Origin: Uranotaenia lowii
Taxonomy: Eukaryota > Arthropoda > Insecta > Diptera > Culicidae
Reading direction: 5' to 3'
Assembly: GCF_029784155.1 (NCBI RefSeq)
Contig: NC_073691.1
Span: 94,849,617-94,913,616, forward strand
DNA: 64,000 bases
The notes beneath the pieces are model-generated. The model did no database searches, was not told where the DNA came from, and worked only from the letters and a program-made list of their open reading frames with translations. This document shows, piece after piece, positions 11,459-22,149 of this stretch (position 1 is the first letter of the stretch; each line of letters starts with the position of its first letter). A program made the translations under genes and the position numbers.

Positions 11459-14273
11459 TCACAATTATATTGGAAACTCGATAGTCACCTATTCGGCTAC
11501 CGCAAGCAACATCCCATCAATTGGCTTGAATATTCTATACCTCAACATTAGAAGTTGTAGAAACAAAACCGATATATTTGAATCTTTTCTGCTTAATATT
11601 AATAGACGAATTGATATTATAATTTTAGTTGAAACCTGGTTATATCGAGATGAAATATTTAATATCACCACATACCTATAACTCATTTCATTGCACCAGA
11701 GAAAACCTTCGGGGAGGAGGTGTATCTATTCTGATCAATGAAAATATAAGCTCTCAACTCGTTCATTGTGAAAATTCTGATGATTCTGATTTCCTAGTTG
11801 TAAAGCTACCAGAGTTTAGTATGAATATCGTTGGAATTTATAATCCAGGACGATATGTTCCACAATTCATAAGCAAATTAGATACCTTGCTATCTTGCTT
11901 CCCCAATAGTATTGTAATTGGAGATTTTAATCTAAATCGATTGAATCCTGCTGATCGACACGTTTTAGACTATACCAATACGATTGGAAGCAATGGATTT
12001 TCAATCAAATACAATCAAAATCATTCAAATACAATCAAAACTATCATCGATCATGTTTTAACAGATCTTCTTAAAAAAGCATACCAGTTAACTTTAATTA
12101 ACATAGAACCCGACCTTTCGGACCATAAAAGTATAATACTCTCTGTAAAAGATTTGAACAATGTCAGCAAAAATAAATCCAATGTCTTCACTAAGACAGT
12201 TTTAGAACACGATAAAATTAACAGCGCTGATCTGAACGTAGATCATGTTTGTAATTTTAATGAACTATCCTCACATTACAAATCACTGATTGATCGAAAT
12301 ACTAGGAAAATTCATATAAAATCTAAACGATCTTTTAAAAAACCTTATCTCAATCAACAAATCTTGAAACTTATTGAAAAGAAACGTGAACTTTATCATC
12401 TCTCAAAGCGTAATCCAGCTTTCACTGAAAGTTACAAACAAATAAGAAATCAGTTGTCAAGGTCCATAGAAGATCTTAAAAAGAACTATTATGCGACACA
12501 AATTGATACCAATATAAATGATCCTCGGAAACTGTGGCGAAACATTAATCAACTGATCTTTAATAAAACCTCAAATGAAAGAAATTTGATTCCAACAGAA
12601 ATTGAGGAGAATGAACTTATGATTAAAGAACCTAAAGAAGTATGTGAATCATTCAATAATTACTACATTAATGTATGCCAAACTGTACTGAATAATTGGA
12701 ATGCGTCAATCCCTGAACTTATTCAGCCACAAAAAAGATTCTCATTTTCGAACGTGTCTAGTGAAAATGTCAGCACTTTCATTCATCAATTGAAACACAA
12801 TTCTGCCTCGGGAATAGATGGTATTTCACCAAGATTCTTACTTAAATATGAATCATATTTTTTTGAAAAATACACGGAACTCATTAATCAATCAATCGAT
12901 GTTGGGCGATTTCCAGATTCACTTAAAGTCGCGAAAGTTATACCCGTTTACAAATCGGGTGCAAGAAATCTAATGAGTAACTACAGACCAATATCTATTC
13001 TGAATTCACTTTCGAAGCCGTTTGAAAAAATCTTGTTTGAACAAATTAATGTTTTTGCCAAAACAATCAAATTATTAATCGAAACCAATTTGGATTTGTT
13101 CCCAAATCAAATACTTTAACTGCAGTTGCAAACTTAATCAACGATATAACTGTGAATCTTGATTCTAAAAAAATCGTATCCTGTGTTTTCATAGATCTCA
13201 GCAAAGCATTTGATTGCGTTCATCATCAAATTTTATTACAAAAACTCCAAGAAATTGGTTTTGATAACACTGCATTATCACTGATGGAATCGTATTTGTC
13301 CAATCGAACTCAAGCAGTTCACATAGGATCAAATTATAGCTCTCACAAAGTAATAAAATATGGTGTACCTCAAGGTTCCGTCCTTGGATCATTACTATTT
13401 AATATTTATATTAATGATATATTTCAAACACCGCTTTTCGGAAAATTGCAAATGTACGCAGATGATGCCACTCTACTTTATGCAACCGATGATTCGATGA
13501 ATTTGAAGACATTAATTGAACGGGACATAAAATTACTGTCCGAATACTTTTCTAAAAATCATTTGTCGATGAATCTAAAGAAAACTAAACTTATGGTGTT
13601 TTCCTTAAGAGGTCACTCTAGAACATTGGCATTGTCAATAAATGAAACGCAGATCCAACAAATCTCTGAAATAAAATATCTTGGTTTATACATTGACGAA
13701 CATCTGAAATGGGACGCTCATATAAGCCATATTTGCAAAAAAATAACTCCCTATGTTTTCGCTCTACGAAAAGTCCGTCAATACTTAGATGAAAAAACAG
13801 CTTGGAAAATTTATTATGCTTATGTACAATCCCACCTGATCTACATGAATTCCATTTGGGGATATGCTGCTGAAACACGCTTGCAACGCCTTAAGATTCT
13901 GCAAAACAAAGCTCTCAAATATGTTAAAAAGTTGCCTACCTTATTTTCCACTAGATTACTATACAGTCAAAAACTATTACCTTTGGAAATGCTTAACAAA
14001 TTTGAAACCTTAACTTTCTTTTTCAAAATCTCAAGAAACCTACTGAAATCGAACCTTGAACTCATTTATATAAATAACATTCACAATAGAAATACGAGAA
14101 GCGCTGGAAACATGAATTTCTTTTTGCCTAGAGCAAGAACACACTTCGCACAAAATAGCTTAGCTTATCGTGGAATGAATCTGTTCAATTCACTTCCATC
14201 AGACTTAAAGAACGCAAGAAATTTAGAGACTTTCAAAAATAACCTTAAGATTTTTCTCTTCAACGCATCTTAA
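11451..14273 (+). pseudogene. ORF2 remnant (endonuclease and reverse transcriptase) of the CR1/L2-like LINE
   Basis: The endonuclease begins at 11451 (LNIRSCRNK, VETWLYRDE), changes frame near 11680, continues with GDFNLNRL and SDHKSI, then enters the RT (NYRPISILNSLSK near 12980). A second frame change lies near 13080. The RT resumes with FIDLSKAFDCVHHQILL, YGVPQGSVLG and YADD (near 13455) and ends at 14273. Every expected RT block is present but spread over three frames, so the copy is inactive. Its decay contrasts with the intact Jockey-clade LINE beside it. Confidence 0.85.
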
Positions 14274-14759
14274 ACTAATTCAGTTTAGTGGTACTGATCC
14301 ACCTTGACGAAGCCTTACGGTACAAAGATAGTTTGGTTAGTCGGGGGATTGGTTATCTCTTCGCTTCGCCATCATAAAAAACTTTAATTCTTGCATAGCA
14401 CTCCCAAGACAATCTCCTAAAGCAACGCGACGTAGGCGCGGTAAAACCTACTTATATGGACTCTTGGGAGCAAAAAAGGATAGGAAATTATCCTCTAGCT
14501 TTGCAATCCTCAAACCCTACCAATATCCTTCCTTAGCTCATGCTATTCCTTGTAGCAAAGTATGACTTTGAAGTTTACCTGCCGGAACACCAACAAATCC
14601 ACCCCCGAAGAAGTCATAGGGGTCAAGTGTTAATCACGTGCACATCTGTATCGCCGGCTTCAGCAGTCGACAACAGTCTTCAGACTAATCCAACTGCTAC
14701 AAAATTGTTAATAAATAAATAAAAAAAAAATTTCGAACATGTAATCAATGTCTATCGCA

Positions 14760-15250
14760 GCTAGTACATCTCTTACTGGGGTGCACGGTGGTTTTCCTAG
14801 GGCCCGAAGGGAGTCTATTAAATTCACTCTAGCGACCAGGTTGGCCTAACATGACCAAACGATATGCTCAATGTCGTGGTAATCTTGGCCACAGCCACAC
14901 AAATTGCTGCCAGCAATATTTATACAATAGGGTACCGCATTCAAGGAATAATGATTAGACATGAGACGGGAAAATACGCAAATAAAATCACGACGCAGGC
15001 CCAGTTTATTAAACCAGGGCTTAAGACTAACCCTTGGGATAATCAAATGGAGCCACCGACCCAATTCATCTTCGTCCCATCTGCGCTGCTAGTTGACAAG
15101 AATGTTTCTCCTAGCCAGGAAGCAGAATTCGTTGAAATCGATTTCACGCTGGCAAATGTTACCTTCATTCGTACCCAGATTTCAGATGATGATAGATTAA
15201 AAAGAACAACAATGTTAACAATTTTGTTTTATGCAATATTGTAGTGGAAA
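14760..15250 (-). pseudogene. C-terminal fragment of an RNase H-bearing LINE pol
   Basis: On the minus strand, 15064-14846 reads as a C-terminal region ending with CGCGQDYHDIEHIVWSC. This Cys-x-Cys...His...Cys pattern is found after the RNase H domain of I/LOA/R1-group LINE polymerases. Upstream sequence to about 15250 may be RNase H remnants but is not readable in one frame. It is a 5'-truncated, dead copy. Confidence 0.6.
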
Positions 15251-15377
15251 GGCTTTTTATTCTCTGTTCAAACGCAAACTCTTCTAAATAAAAATTAATG
15301 GTTAAAAGTGAAACGAAGTTCGTACGAGATCAGCCAGTATAATCAAAATATACACTTATGGAAATAGTAGCTATTTT

Positions 15378-16540
15378 CAAACAAACAAATTAGGGTTATT
15401 CCCATTTTCGTTATATTGATGGTTTATAAGATCCAGCTGTAATCGCTCGGATTTTTCCTTGTCGATAAGGCTGCTTCGACGGTTAAACATTTGCTCGATA
15501 TGGCTCGAGCCATTTGCAGAACCTGCGGTAGCTTCTGGCAGAGGTGCTTGGGACTGTTCAATGAATACGTTATTCTCTTCAATGATGTCTGTGGTATGGG
15601 GCGCTTTCACAGTTTTAACGAAAACAAGATAATCGGGATTTATCCCGTCACCCATCAGATATCCTGTTTCATACACGTAATCTCCTACAGTAAAAGGGGG
15701 ACCCAGAAAATTTTCCTGAATATTACAAAATATATATTTGAAAATATACAAACTTAACAAAAATTTACAACCTTCCACTCAGAAACGAAAGAATTACCTT
15801 CACTATTTTGGCGATCAACGGAGATCGATTTAGGACATTGATGTCATTATTGGTCCCGGGACATCCGAAACAGCTATGCCAAATGTAGCAGGTTCTACTC
15901 GCCACAACTTCCAGGACGATCGTTGCTTTTTGACCCTTGCCTTGGAACTGTCCTTTCCACGCTGAAAGGCAATTCTTCCAGCGCCAATGCATGCAATCTA
16001 TACTTACCAGAATGTCTGGAAAACCTCGTTGGCTGTTTTCAGGTCTCAGCTCTTGAATTTTGGAAGGATTAGAAAACCGTAAATACTCTTTAGGGTACAG
16101 CTCTAAAACGCCTTCGCAAAATTTGCGGAGGATTTTCAGCCTGGTGGATTTCCGGCGCGGAGGTTCATGCGCAATGCATCGGTGCACTTTTGTATTGTAG
16201 ACAAACCAAGTTTTCCAGTGGCTTCGGATCTTTGCTGGAAGTATTGGAATTTTGCGGCAAGCTCACTCGATATGCGCAAATACATCTTACGTGGCATGCG
16301 ATAACGACGAAAAAATGTTTTTGCGTCATATGTGGGGTATATAGTACGAAGTAGTCGTTGAAAAATCTTTGATTCGCTTCAAAAAAAAGCTCTGGGCTGG
16401 TAGTTCCACCTCCTCGTGGTCCAGGGCGGAAACGTGTCTGCAATTCCGGCGTATTGCAGATGTACGGCCAAGAGAACTACCACTAAACCCACTAGAGGCT
16501 GTCGACGGGTCTGCCAAACCCGCGCGGAAGAAGTGGTGCA
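15378..16540 (-). pseudogene. PIF/Harbinger-type transposase, frame-broken, with one spliceable intron
   Basis: The DDE domain is clear at 16187-15798 (GFPDILVSIDCMHWRWKNC and GCPGTNNDINVLNRSPL, with two catalytic Asp). It resumes after 15716 with GYLMGDGINPDY, the likely third acidic region. Between them 15797-15716 is an 82-nt GT...AG segment whose removal joins the halves in phase 0, so I read it as an intron. The N-terminal part (16540-16160) is spread over three frames: RFFNDYF in one, FFRRYRMPRKMYLRI and LGLSTIQKC in another, then the catalytic frame, with an apparent deletion at the last switch. It is therefore inactive. The stop is at 15377-15379. No TIRs were identified. Confidence 0.82.
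15716..15797 (-). other. Predicted intron in the Harbinger transposase
   Basis: The minus strand reads GAAG|GTAATTC at the donor and ATATTCAG|GAAA at the acceptor, with an AT-rich interior. Splicing keeps the frame across conserved DDE-domain sequence. Confidence 0.7.
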
Positions 16541-17035
16541 CCCGGGTACTTATTTACCAGTACTTGGGTGTGAGGGTGAGGGTCCAACACGCGTTCGGTG
16601 GGTCATGGCCCTGAAATGCGGACGTGACCGGAGGGAGAGCGATCGCCAACTCGTTTTGCGTTTCGGTGGGTAAAGACCCGACGCCAAAAACGAGTAGATG
16701 CGCAAAGTGATGGCCAATGGTGGGCCGATCACTTAGAGACGTGTTTTACACGTCAGAGTCAGTGAGGTACAGTTTTATGTCGGAGGTGTCAGGGTTCGAC
16801 ACGCATTTCGGGAATTGTTGCACCCGAACCGCGAGTGCGACCTGATGAGGGCGTTCTTCAGCTCGATTTGCGCTTCGGGGAGTAAAACACCCGCCTTGAA
16901 AATTGAGTAGTCGCGCTGAATGGTGACTTAAGTCAACACTAGAGAGTTTGGAGGAGTCTGAGACCTACACGTGGCTTAAGGAGTGTGTCAAACATATTTG
17001 GGCCTTCTACTTACTAACGCGTGAACGCGCACAAC
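16541..17035 (+). repeat. Diverged tandem units of a GC-richer repeat, left part
   Basis: Units near 16640-16800 and 16856-17010 share the pattern CTCG-TTTGCG-TTTCGG-GTAAA followed by a block with GTGATGG or GAATGGTGACTTAAG. A third unit lies at 19980-20225 beyond two inserted DNA transposons. No coding region is recognised. It may be the UTR of a LINE, since related sequence precedes an RNase H fragment at 54.5 kb. Confidence 0.45.
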
Positions 17036-17118
17036 TGTGCTCACCTGTATGTAGCATCTTGATCTACCAAGAGTGAACCAGCGCTTTGTTTACGTTTGAA
17101 ACATTCGTTTCTCCCAAA

Positions 17119-18041
17119 ATGTCGCGAATTAAATAATAAGTTAAAATTCGTGTGTTGGACACTTGGATGCGAGAGAAGGGGATTTCGATGAATGAAGTGG
17201 CGAAACGTTGCGGCATTCATCCGGCGAGCGTAAAATCCATCATCCACAAGTTCGGGGAACATTATACGTTCAACGATTTGCCAGGAAGAGGCAGAAAACC
17301 AGGACCATCTGACCCAAATCTGGCCGTAAGGTAATCAACCTCATCAACCGGAATCGATCGATGTCCATACGGAATTTGGCGAAAAAAGCTGGGACATCGA
17401 TCGGAATGGTACAGCGGAACAACCTGAAGACATACAGGAAGCCAAAAGCAGAGCCCGGAAGCTGTATCATCGGATTTTGCAGAAACCAGATGCGTGCATT
17501 CTTATGAACGATGAAACTTATGTAAAAGAGGGATCCAGTACTCTTCCGGGATCACAACTCTACACTGCAGTCGATTGAGGTAGAAAAATTTGGCCAGAAA
17601 GTGCTTGTGTGACAGGCAATCTGCTCCTGCGGATTGAAGTCGGCAAGTTTCTTTAAAAAAGGAACAATAAATGCCGATATCTACCAAAAGGAGTGTTTGC
17701 AGAAAAGGTTGCTGCCACTATATAAGAAACATACGACTCCACCACTGTTCTGGCCGGATTTGGCGTCAACCCACTACGCTGAATCCACTCTTAGATGGTT
17801 TGAGGATAACGATGTAGATTTCGTTGAGAAAGATATTAACCCACCAAACTGCTCCCAGCTTCGCCCCATAGAACGATATTGGGCTACCGTAAAGAGAGTT
17901 TTCAAGAAGGGTGGTAAGGCCAACAGGACGAAGGCGATTTTCAAGAAAAATTGGAATGCTGAGGCCAAGAAGTGTGATCAATCAGCTGTACAAAACCTAA
18001 TGAAAAGCGTCGAGTCGAAAGTCCGAGAATATTACCAATAA
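17119..18041 (+). pseudogene. Tc1/mariner-type DD37E transposase (ITmD37E-like), broken
   Basis: The ATG at 17119 is followed almost at once by two stops. The same frame then continues as an HTH domain (about 17140-17330: GISMNEVAKRCGIHPASVK and GRGRKPG). The frame changes near 17330 and again before and after the first catalytic motif MNDETYVK (17502-17525). The last segment, 17634-18041, is intact and has PDLASTHYAE...LRPIERYW. I count 37 residues between the second Asp and the Glu, the DD37E signature described for mosquito ITm elements. TIRs were not found. It is inactive and lies inside the GC-richer tandem repeat. Confidence 0.85.
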
Positions 18042-18667
18042 TTACTTTTTTACTTGTGTTTCTTTATAACCTGTAAGAATAAGTTTTTTAAAACACTTTC
18101 GAACTGTTTCTTTGTTTGAATCATCAATAAAATCAATACAATGAAAAAAAAAAATGTATTTTCGATACACTCCTTAGGAGTAGTGTGGTCTAACAGGTTT
18201 TACCGAAACCGGTAAAACCGGTAAAACCGTCCATTTTCCGATACCGGAAATACCGGATTTTTGGACGGTAAAAAACCGATATTTCCGGTAAATTTTTCAT
18301 CATTCTTTGGGACTGTAATAAATTTAACACTGCTAAATGTTTTTTTTTACCATATACATACATATGTATGAGTACAAATACTCATACTTTGTTCAATCAG
18401 TTTCAAACTGTTAGCTCAATAAACCTTTCTACAAGGTTTATGTGAGATTTGATTATTGCTAAAACTTACCGATGTAACTTTTTGAATTAAAGCTAGAGTG
18501 GCGTTTAAAAAGCATTAACAAGCTGCCATCTCTCTCTCTCTTAGATGATATTTTTCCATGAAACTTTGCACATTTCAGTTCAGCTAATGCTCCACAACAA
18601 GACTGTAAAAATGTACAATGACTGAACAAAAAATACAGCTACAAGAAATTTTAGATTGCTTCACAAT

Positions 18668-18863
18668 TTTTTTTTTGTTTCGATTATAGTCGTTTTACCA
18701 TCTTTATGGCATTCGCGACTTTATCAACGTTGCAGTTGGCGGATCGTTATTGAAAAACTTATCCGGTACAACTGTGTTCGATGTTTGCTCTTGGGCTCGA
18801 ACTCGCGGACATCGGCTCAGGAGACAACAGACTTGCCAACTGAGCTATATCACAAGCCCCATT
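18668..18863 (-). mobile_element. tRNA-derived SINE, Feilai-like
   Basis: On the minus strand it starts with a pol III A box (TAGCTCAGTTGGCAAG) and a B box (GAGTTCGAGCCC), continues with a non-tRNA body and ends in an A-run (T-run at about 18667-18676). TTGCTTCACAAT at 18656-18667 and 18864-18875 is its 12-bp target duplication. This is a complete SINE mobilised by a LINE in trans. The Feilai name is a family-level recollection. Confidence 0.9.
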
Positions 18864-19150
18864 TTGCTTCACAATAATCACTGCATATTTCATTGAAAAA
18901 CTGAAATTTGGTTAAAAGATGCAAAAATGTTTTATCTATAAACAGGCCAAGTTTATCAAAATCGTTCTAAGCGGTGCCGAGCTTTACAAAAATTTAAAAC
19001 TAAAAATTTGGATAACTGATTAGAAACTCTTTGTTTTGAAACATAAAAATAGAATGTTTGTATGAAATTTCTTTATCAATATTTTCAAGGTAATTGATGG
19101 AACACTGTTGTTTTTTTTTATTTTTAACGCTGTTGATGCATTTTTATTTT

Positions 19151-19175
19151 ACCAGACCAGACCAGACCAGACCAG
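19151..19175 (+). repeat. (ACCAG)5 tandem repeat
   Basis: There are five perfect ACCAG units inside the hAT-like element. Confidence 0.95.
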
Positions 19176-19954
19176 AAAACAGTAACAAAGTTTTTATAAA
19201 TTTGCAACAGTATTATAGCAACAAAAAACGTATGGATCAGATCCGAACAACTAAATTAATTGCTGAGTTTAACTGGTTATTAAAAGATTTTGTTCGTTTT
19301 AATTTTGGAAAGGCAAACTTAATGCGATCACGACCTAGGCTGTGGGGAAAACACCCGTATTTTAGACAACAATAATCTGTAATTTTGTGAGTCAACCAAA
19401 AACTTTGTGACAGTATTTTGAGAACCTTTTTTTTATATCAAATTTAATATTATTATCATAAAAGACTATAAAAACTTTTGATAAATCTGTTCATCAATCT
19501 GAATACTGTTCTACAGAGTTCAGGACAAAAATTTTTCGAAATTATATTGAACTTCTATAATTTCTGCAACCTCAATGCGAAAATATAATAACAAAATGAC
19601 GATGATAAAAAGACATACACCGTCTTAGCCGATTCAGGCTATACAGACTGAATAAATTGACGTAAATATTATGATTATCATGAGAGTGATGATATATTTA
19701 TCACTGAATTAAAAAAAGGGATAATTTAAAGGCACAATTCCATCTTTTTCAATTGAAAACGTTGTAAAATCTATTGCGTTATAAACTCTGAGCATTTTTT
19801 GCCATTACTATACTGCGATTAGACGAAACCTTTTCATGAGTTGTATATACTTTGAAAAATACCGGTTTTACCGGTTTTATCGGTTTTATAAATTACGAAT
19901 ACCGAAATACCGGATTTGAAAAAAACCGGTAAATCCGACCACCCTACTTAGGAG

Positions 19955-20427
19955 GCTTGCCTCCTGACCCACGTGTTTGAACAGAGAAAACTCGCTTTGT
20001 GTTTCTGGACTTCCTGGACTAGATCCTAGACTAGAGTTAATAGTCCCGCTAAATGGTGACCTCTTTTAACACGATGAGATGTCGGTCCTAACTCTTCAGA
20101 GGAGGAGTTGCGCTTCGAGTTGTGTTAGAATGAGGTATTGCTGATAGAGGATTTGGAAACGAGTATTGCCTTGGAGCGCATTAGCGCGGAGGTCCATTCG
20201 CGCTAATCGAAGTGTGTCAAACAGTTCGAGGTGGGAACAAAGGTCAGTGGCCCCAGGTGTACTTTATGGGGTAGGGGGAACAGTGTTCCTTAGCAATGTA
20301 TCATGAGTCGTCCAATTGCACCCATGGACCCAGAGTAGCAAACTGGGGGGACCCGGTGGCTCGCCGTGCCTTGGAATGCAGTCCGTGAAATGGATTTACC
20401 ACTTGGGTTAACAACTAATAAAAAAAC
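19955..20427 (+). repeat. Right part of the GC-richer repeat, shared with 54.5-57.2 kb
   Basis: The unit at 19980-20225 matches those at 16.6-17.0 kb. The end, 20300-20427 (ATGAGTCGTCCAATTGC to ACAACTAATAAAAAAC), recurs on the minus strand at 54538-54662, where an RNase H fragment follows. Just before it, GTGTACTTTATGGGGTAG resembles the reverse complement of 57131-57160. No open frame is recognised. Confidence 0.6.
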
Positions 20428-20976
20428 TGCCTCCCTCCTCTTCGTCTTCGATTTTTAAAGCGGTGAACAGTTGGGCTTGCTCGAATACGGATTCAAAGGA
20501 ATCGTCCATCACACCTTGTTTAAAAAAACTAACCTGCTGAATTTTCACCACGTGGAATCGTACAAAAACCTCTCCTCGGTGCAAAAAAAAGTTAATACCA
20601 CGGAAAAACTCGATCTGATCGGCAAAAAAAACCTGTCGCTGCAGAGAAACTGACCTACTCAACTGACGGCAAACGTCGAATGTGCACTCACGATGTTTTT
20701 ACAACACTGTTTCTATTGTTGAATCGGTGGTATAAAATGGGTGAATCTGTTATACGCTTCAAAATTTTACACCATCAAACCGCCATGCATCAAATTTTTC
20801 CAACACCTGTGAACGGTAAAAGTACTGTGAGGTGGTGTAACGTTCGAAATTTGCTGCTACATCTAACACGAGTGAACTCACTCTAAAACTTAATAATTTA
20901 GAAAAATACTGGATGTTATTCGTGTCTTTCGGAAATATGTTAAGGAAGCTAGCGTGGATTTAATTGAATATTTTGT
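20428..20976. other. No recognised feature
   Basis: Only short frames with no family resemblance are seen. It may be the 3' flank of the peritrophin-like gene. Confidence 0.3.
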
Positions 20977-20982
20977 TTTATT
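20977..20982 (-). terminator. Candidate polyadenylation signal AATAAA
   Basis: TTTATT on the plus strand is AATAAA on the minus strand, about 160 bp downstream of the stop of the peritrophin-like gene at 21141. Confidence 0.5.
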
Positions 20983-21140
20983 TCTCGAATCAAAATTTCA
21001 CACTCAGAATTTCTACAGAACTGACTCCAGTAATCAGAAATGCAATAGGAGGCTTCAAACATTATCAACTATAGAACTATATTCGATGTAGACAGGAGAC
21101 TATTGATGCTTGGTGTTGCGAAGATTCCAAATTGAAATCA

Positions 21141-21941
21141 CTAACTACAGCTGTAATTTGGCTGACAGGTTGCCAAGGTGGGGTTGAATTTATACCCGGG
21201 CAAACAACGGAAAGTGAATTGTTTAAAGGATCCGTAGACAGGCTTCAGACAATAGATGTAAGTCGAACAATCTGGCAGCGGGAAATATCCAGACTTAGAA
21301 CAGATAAATTCACCGGAATCTGTCGTTGTCGTCAACGTAGTTGTGCTCGAAACAATGACTGGTGTTGTAGTCTTTGTCACTTCAACGGTTGATGACGAAC
21401 TCGTCTCGGGTGTAGTTGAAGTTGTCATTTCGGTGCTAGTAGATGTACTGGAGTCAGTTGTAGTGGTTGATAAATCGGGACAAATGAAAGCTCCAGGTGC
21501 TACACAGTTACTAGTATCCCACGAGAAAATCAACGTACCAGGGCAGGATCTCAAAATGGCGTTTAGCTGAGTTCCATCGAATGTGCAGGTGTAGTATTTT
21601 TTACAATCCATCGACGTCGTGTCGGGGAAGCGTCCTGCAGAAGTGCATACGAAATCATCTCCCAAAATAGGTTCATCGCCCGGATTTGAGTTATTGGAGT
21701 CGCACGAAAACTTTTCACTCGGAACACATTGCTGGGCTGGATTTGAGAATAATTTCCCTTGGGGACAGGTGTATTCTATCACGTAAAAGTCTCCACTTGA
21801 AAGTTTAGCACAAAAGTAATAATCTTCACAATTGTTTGCTGCGAAATAACCTTGCTTTTCGCATGTGAAATCCGTTTCTTGACTCGCAACTAGAACAGCC
21901 ATCATGAACTGCATCGATAATACCAACAGTTTGGAAATCAT
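21141..21941 (-). CDS. Peritrophin-like chitin-binding protein, three domains
   Basis: This is an intact, intronless 266-residue frame. Residues 1-21 (MISKLLVLSMQFMMAVLVASQ) look like a secretion signal. Three peritrophin-A (ChtBD2, CBM14) domains follow, each with six cysteines: about 27-81, 98-154 and 216-265. Between domains 2 and 3 is a Thr/Ser-rich linker (about 156-212), a likely O-glycosylated mucin-like spacer. Such proteins bind chitin fibrils and cross-link the peritrophic matrix of the midgut, or line other chitinous surfaces. A longer relative on the same strand lies at 52643-54025. GATA motifs sit upstream. Function is inferred from domains only. Confidence 0.93.
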   Translation of the reverse strand: MISKLLVLSMQFMMAVLVASQETDFTCEKQGYFAANNCEDYYFCAKLSSGDFYVIEYTCPQGKLFSNPAQQCVPSEKFSCDSNNSNPGDEPILGDDFVCTSAGRFPDTTSMDCKKYYTCTFDGTQLNAILRSCPGTLIFSWDTSNCVAPGAFICPDLSTTTTDSSTSTSTEMTTSTTPETSSSSTVEVTKTTTPVIVSSTTTLTTTTDSGEFICSKSGYFPLPDCSTYIYCLKPVYGSFKQFTFRCLPGYKFNPTLATCQPNYSCS

Positions 21942-21991
21942 TATTGGACTCTTTTTTTATTCACTTCCTTTAAATTTCTTAGCTTCACTAA

Positions 21992-22106
21992 TTATCGTTG
22001 AATTTTTAAGCGTTCTTGAGGAAATCCGAATAGTAACTGCGCTTCAATTCAGCTTGAAGTTAACGTTTTGTAGGTTCGATAATTCTCGTATCTCCGGAAA
22101 TGATAA
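21992..22106 (-). promoter_or_regulatory. Upstream region with two GATA motifs
   Basis: TTATC at 21992-21996 and GATAA at 22102-22106 lie about 50 and 160 bp upstream of the peritrophin-like ATG. GATA factors drive many insect gut genes. Five-base motifs are frequent in AT-rich DNA, so this is weak on its own. Confidence 0.3.
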
Positions 22107-22149
22107 CGCGAAAGGGGTAGTAAAAACAATTTCGGTCATCCTGTAATAA

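Larger units (their letters stand above)
10185..14725 (+). mobile_element. Decayed non-LTR retrotransposon, CR1/L2-like
   Basis: Two broken ORFs are followed by a 3' tail of AATAAATAAAT and A-run near 14708-14730. The RT motifs (FIDLSKAFDCVHH, YGVPQGSVLG, YADD) fit the CR1/L2/Rex1 group better than Jockey. The clade is a judgement from motifs only. The 5' limit is uncertain because the Jockey-clade LINE sits against it. Confidence 0.75.
18181..19946. mobile_element. Non-autonomous hAT-like element
   Basis: CTTAGGAG occurs at 18173-18180 and 19947-19954, a perfect 8-bp target duplication. The ends are TAGTGTGGTC and, in reverse complement, TAGGGTGGTC. Next to them lie clusters of ACCGGTAAAACCGG-type sequence on both sides. 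An 8-bp TSD and T/CA-GNG-like TIR fit hAT. No transposase is recognised in the 1766 bp. It contains a SINE at 18668-18863 and an ACCAG array. Confidence 0.85.

Noticed and set aside
18780..18862. A genuine tRNA gene
   Set aside because: Good A and B boxes, but followed by a SINE body and A-tail with a 12-bp TSD.
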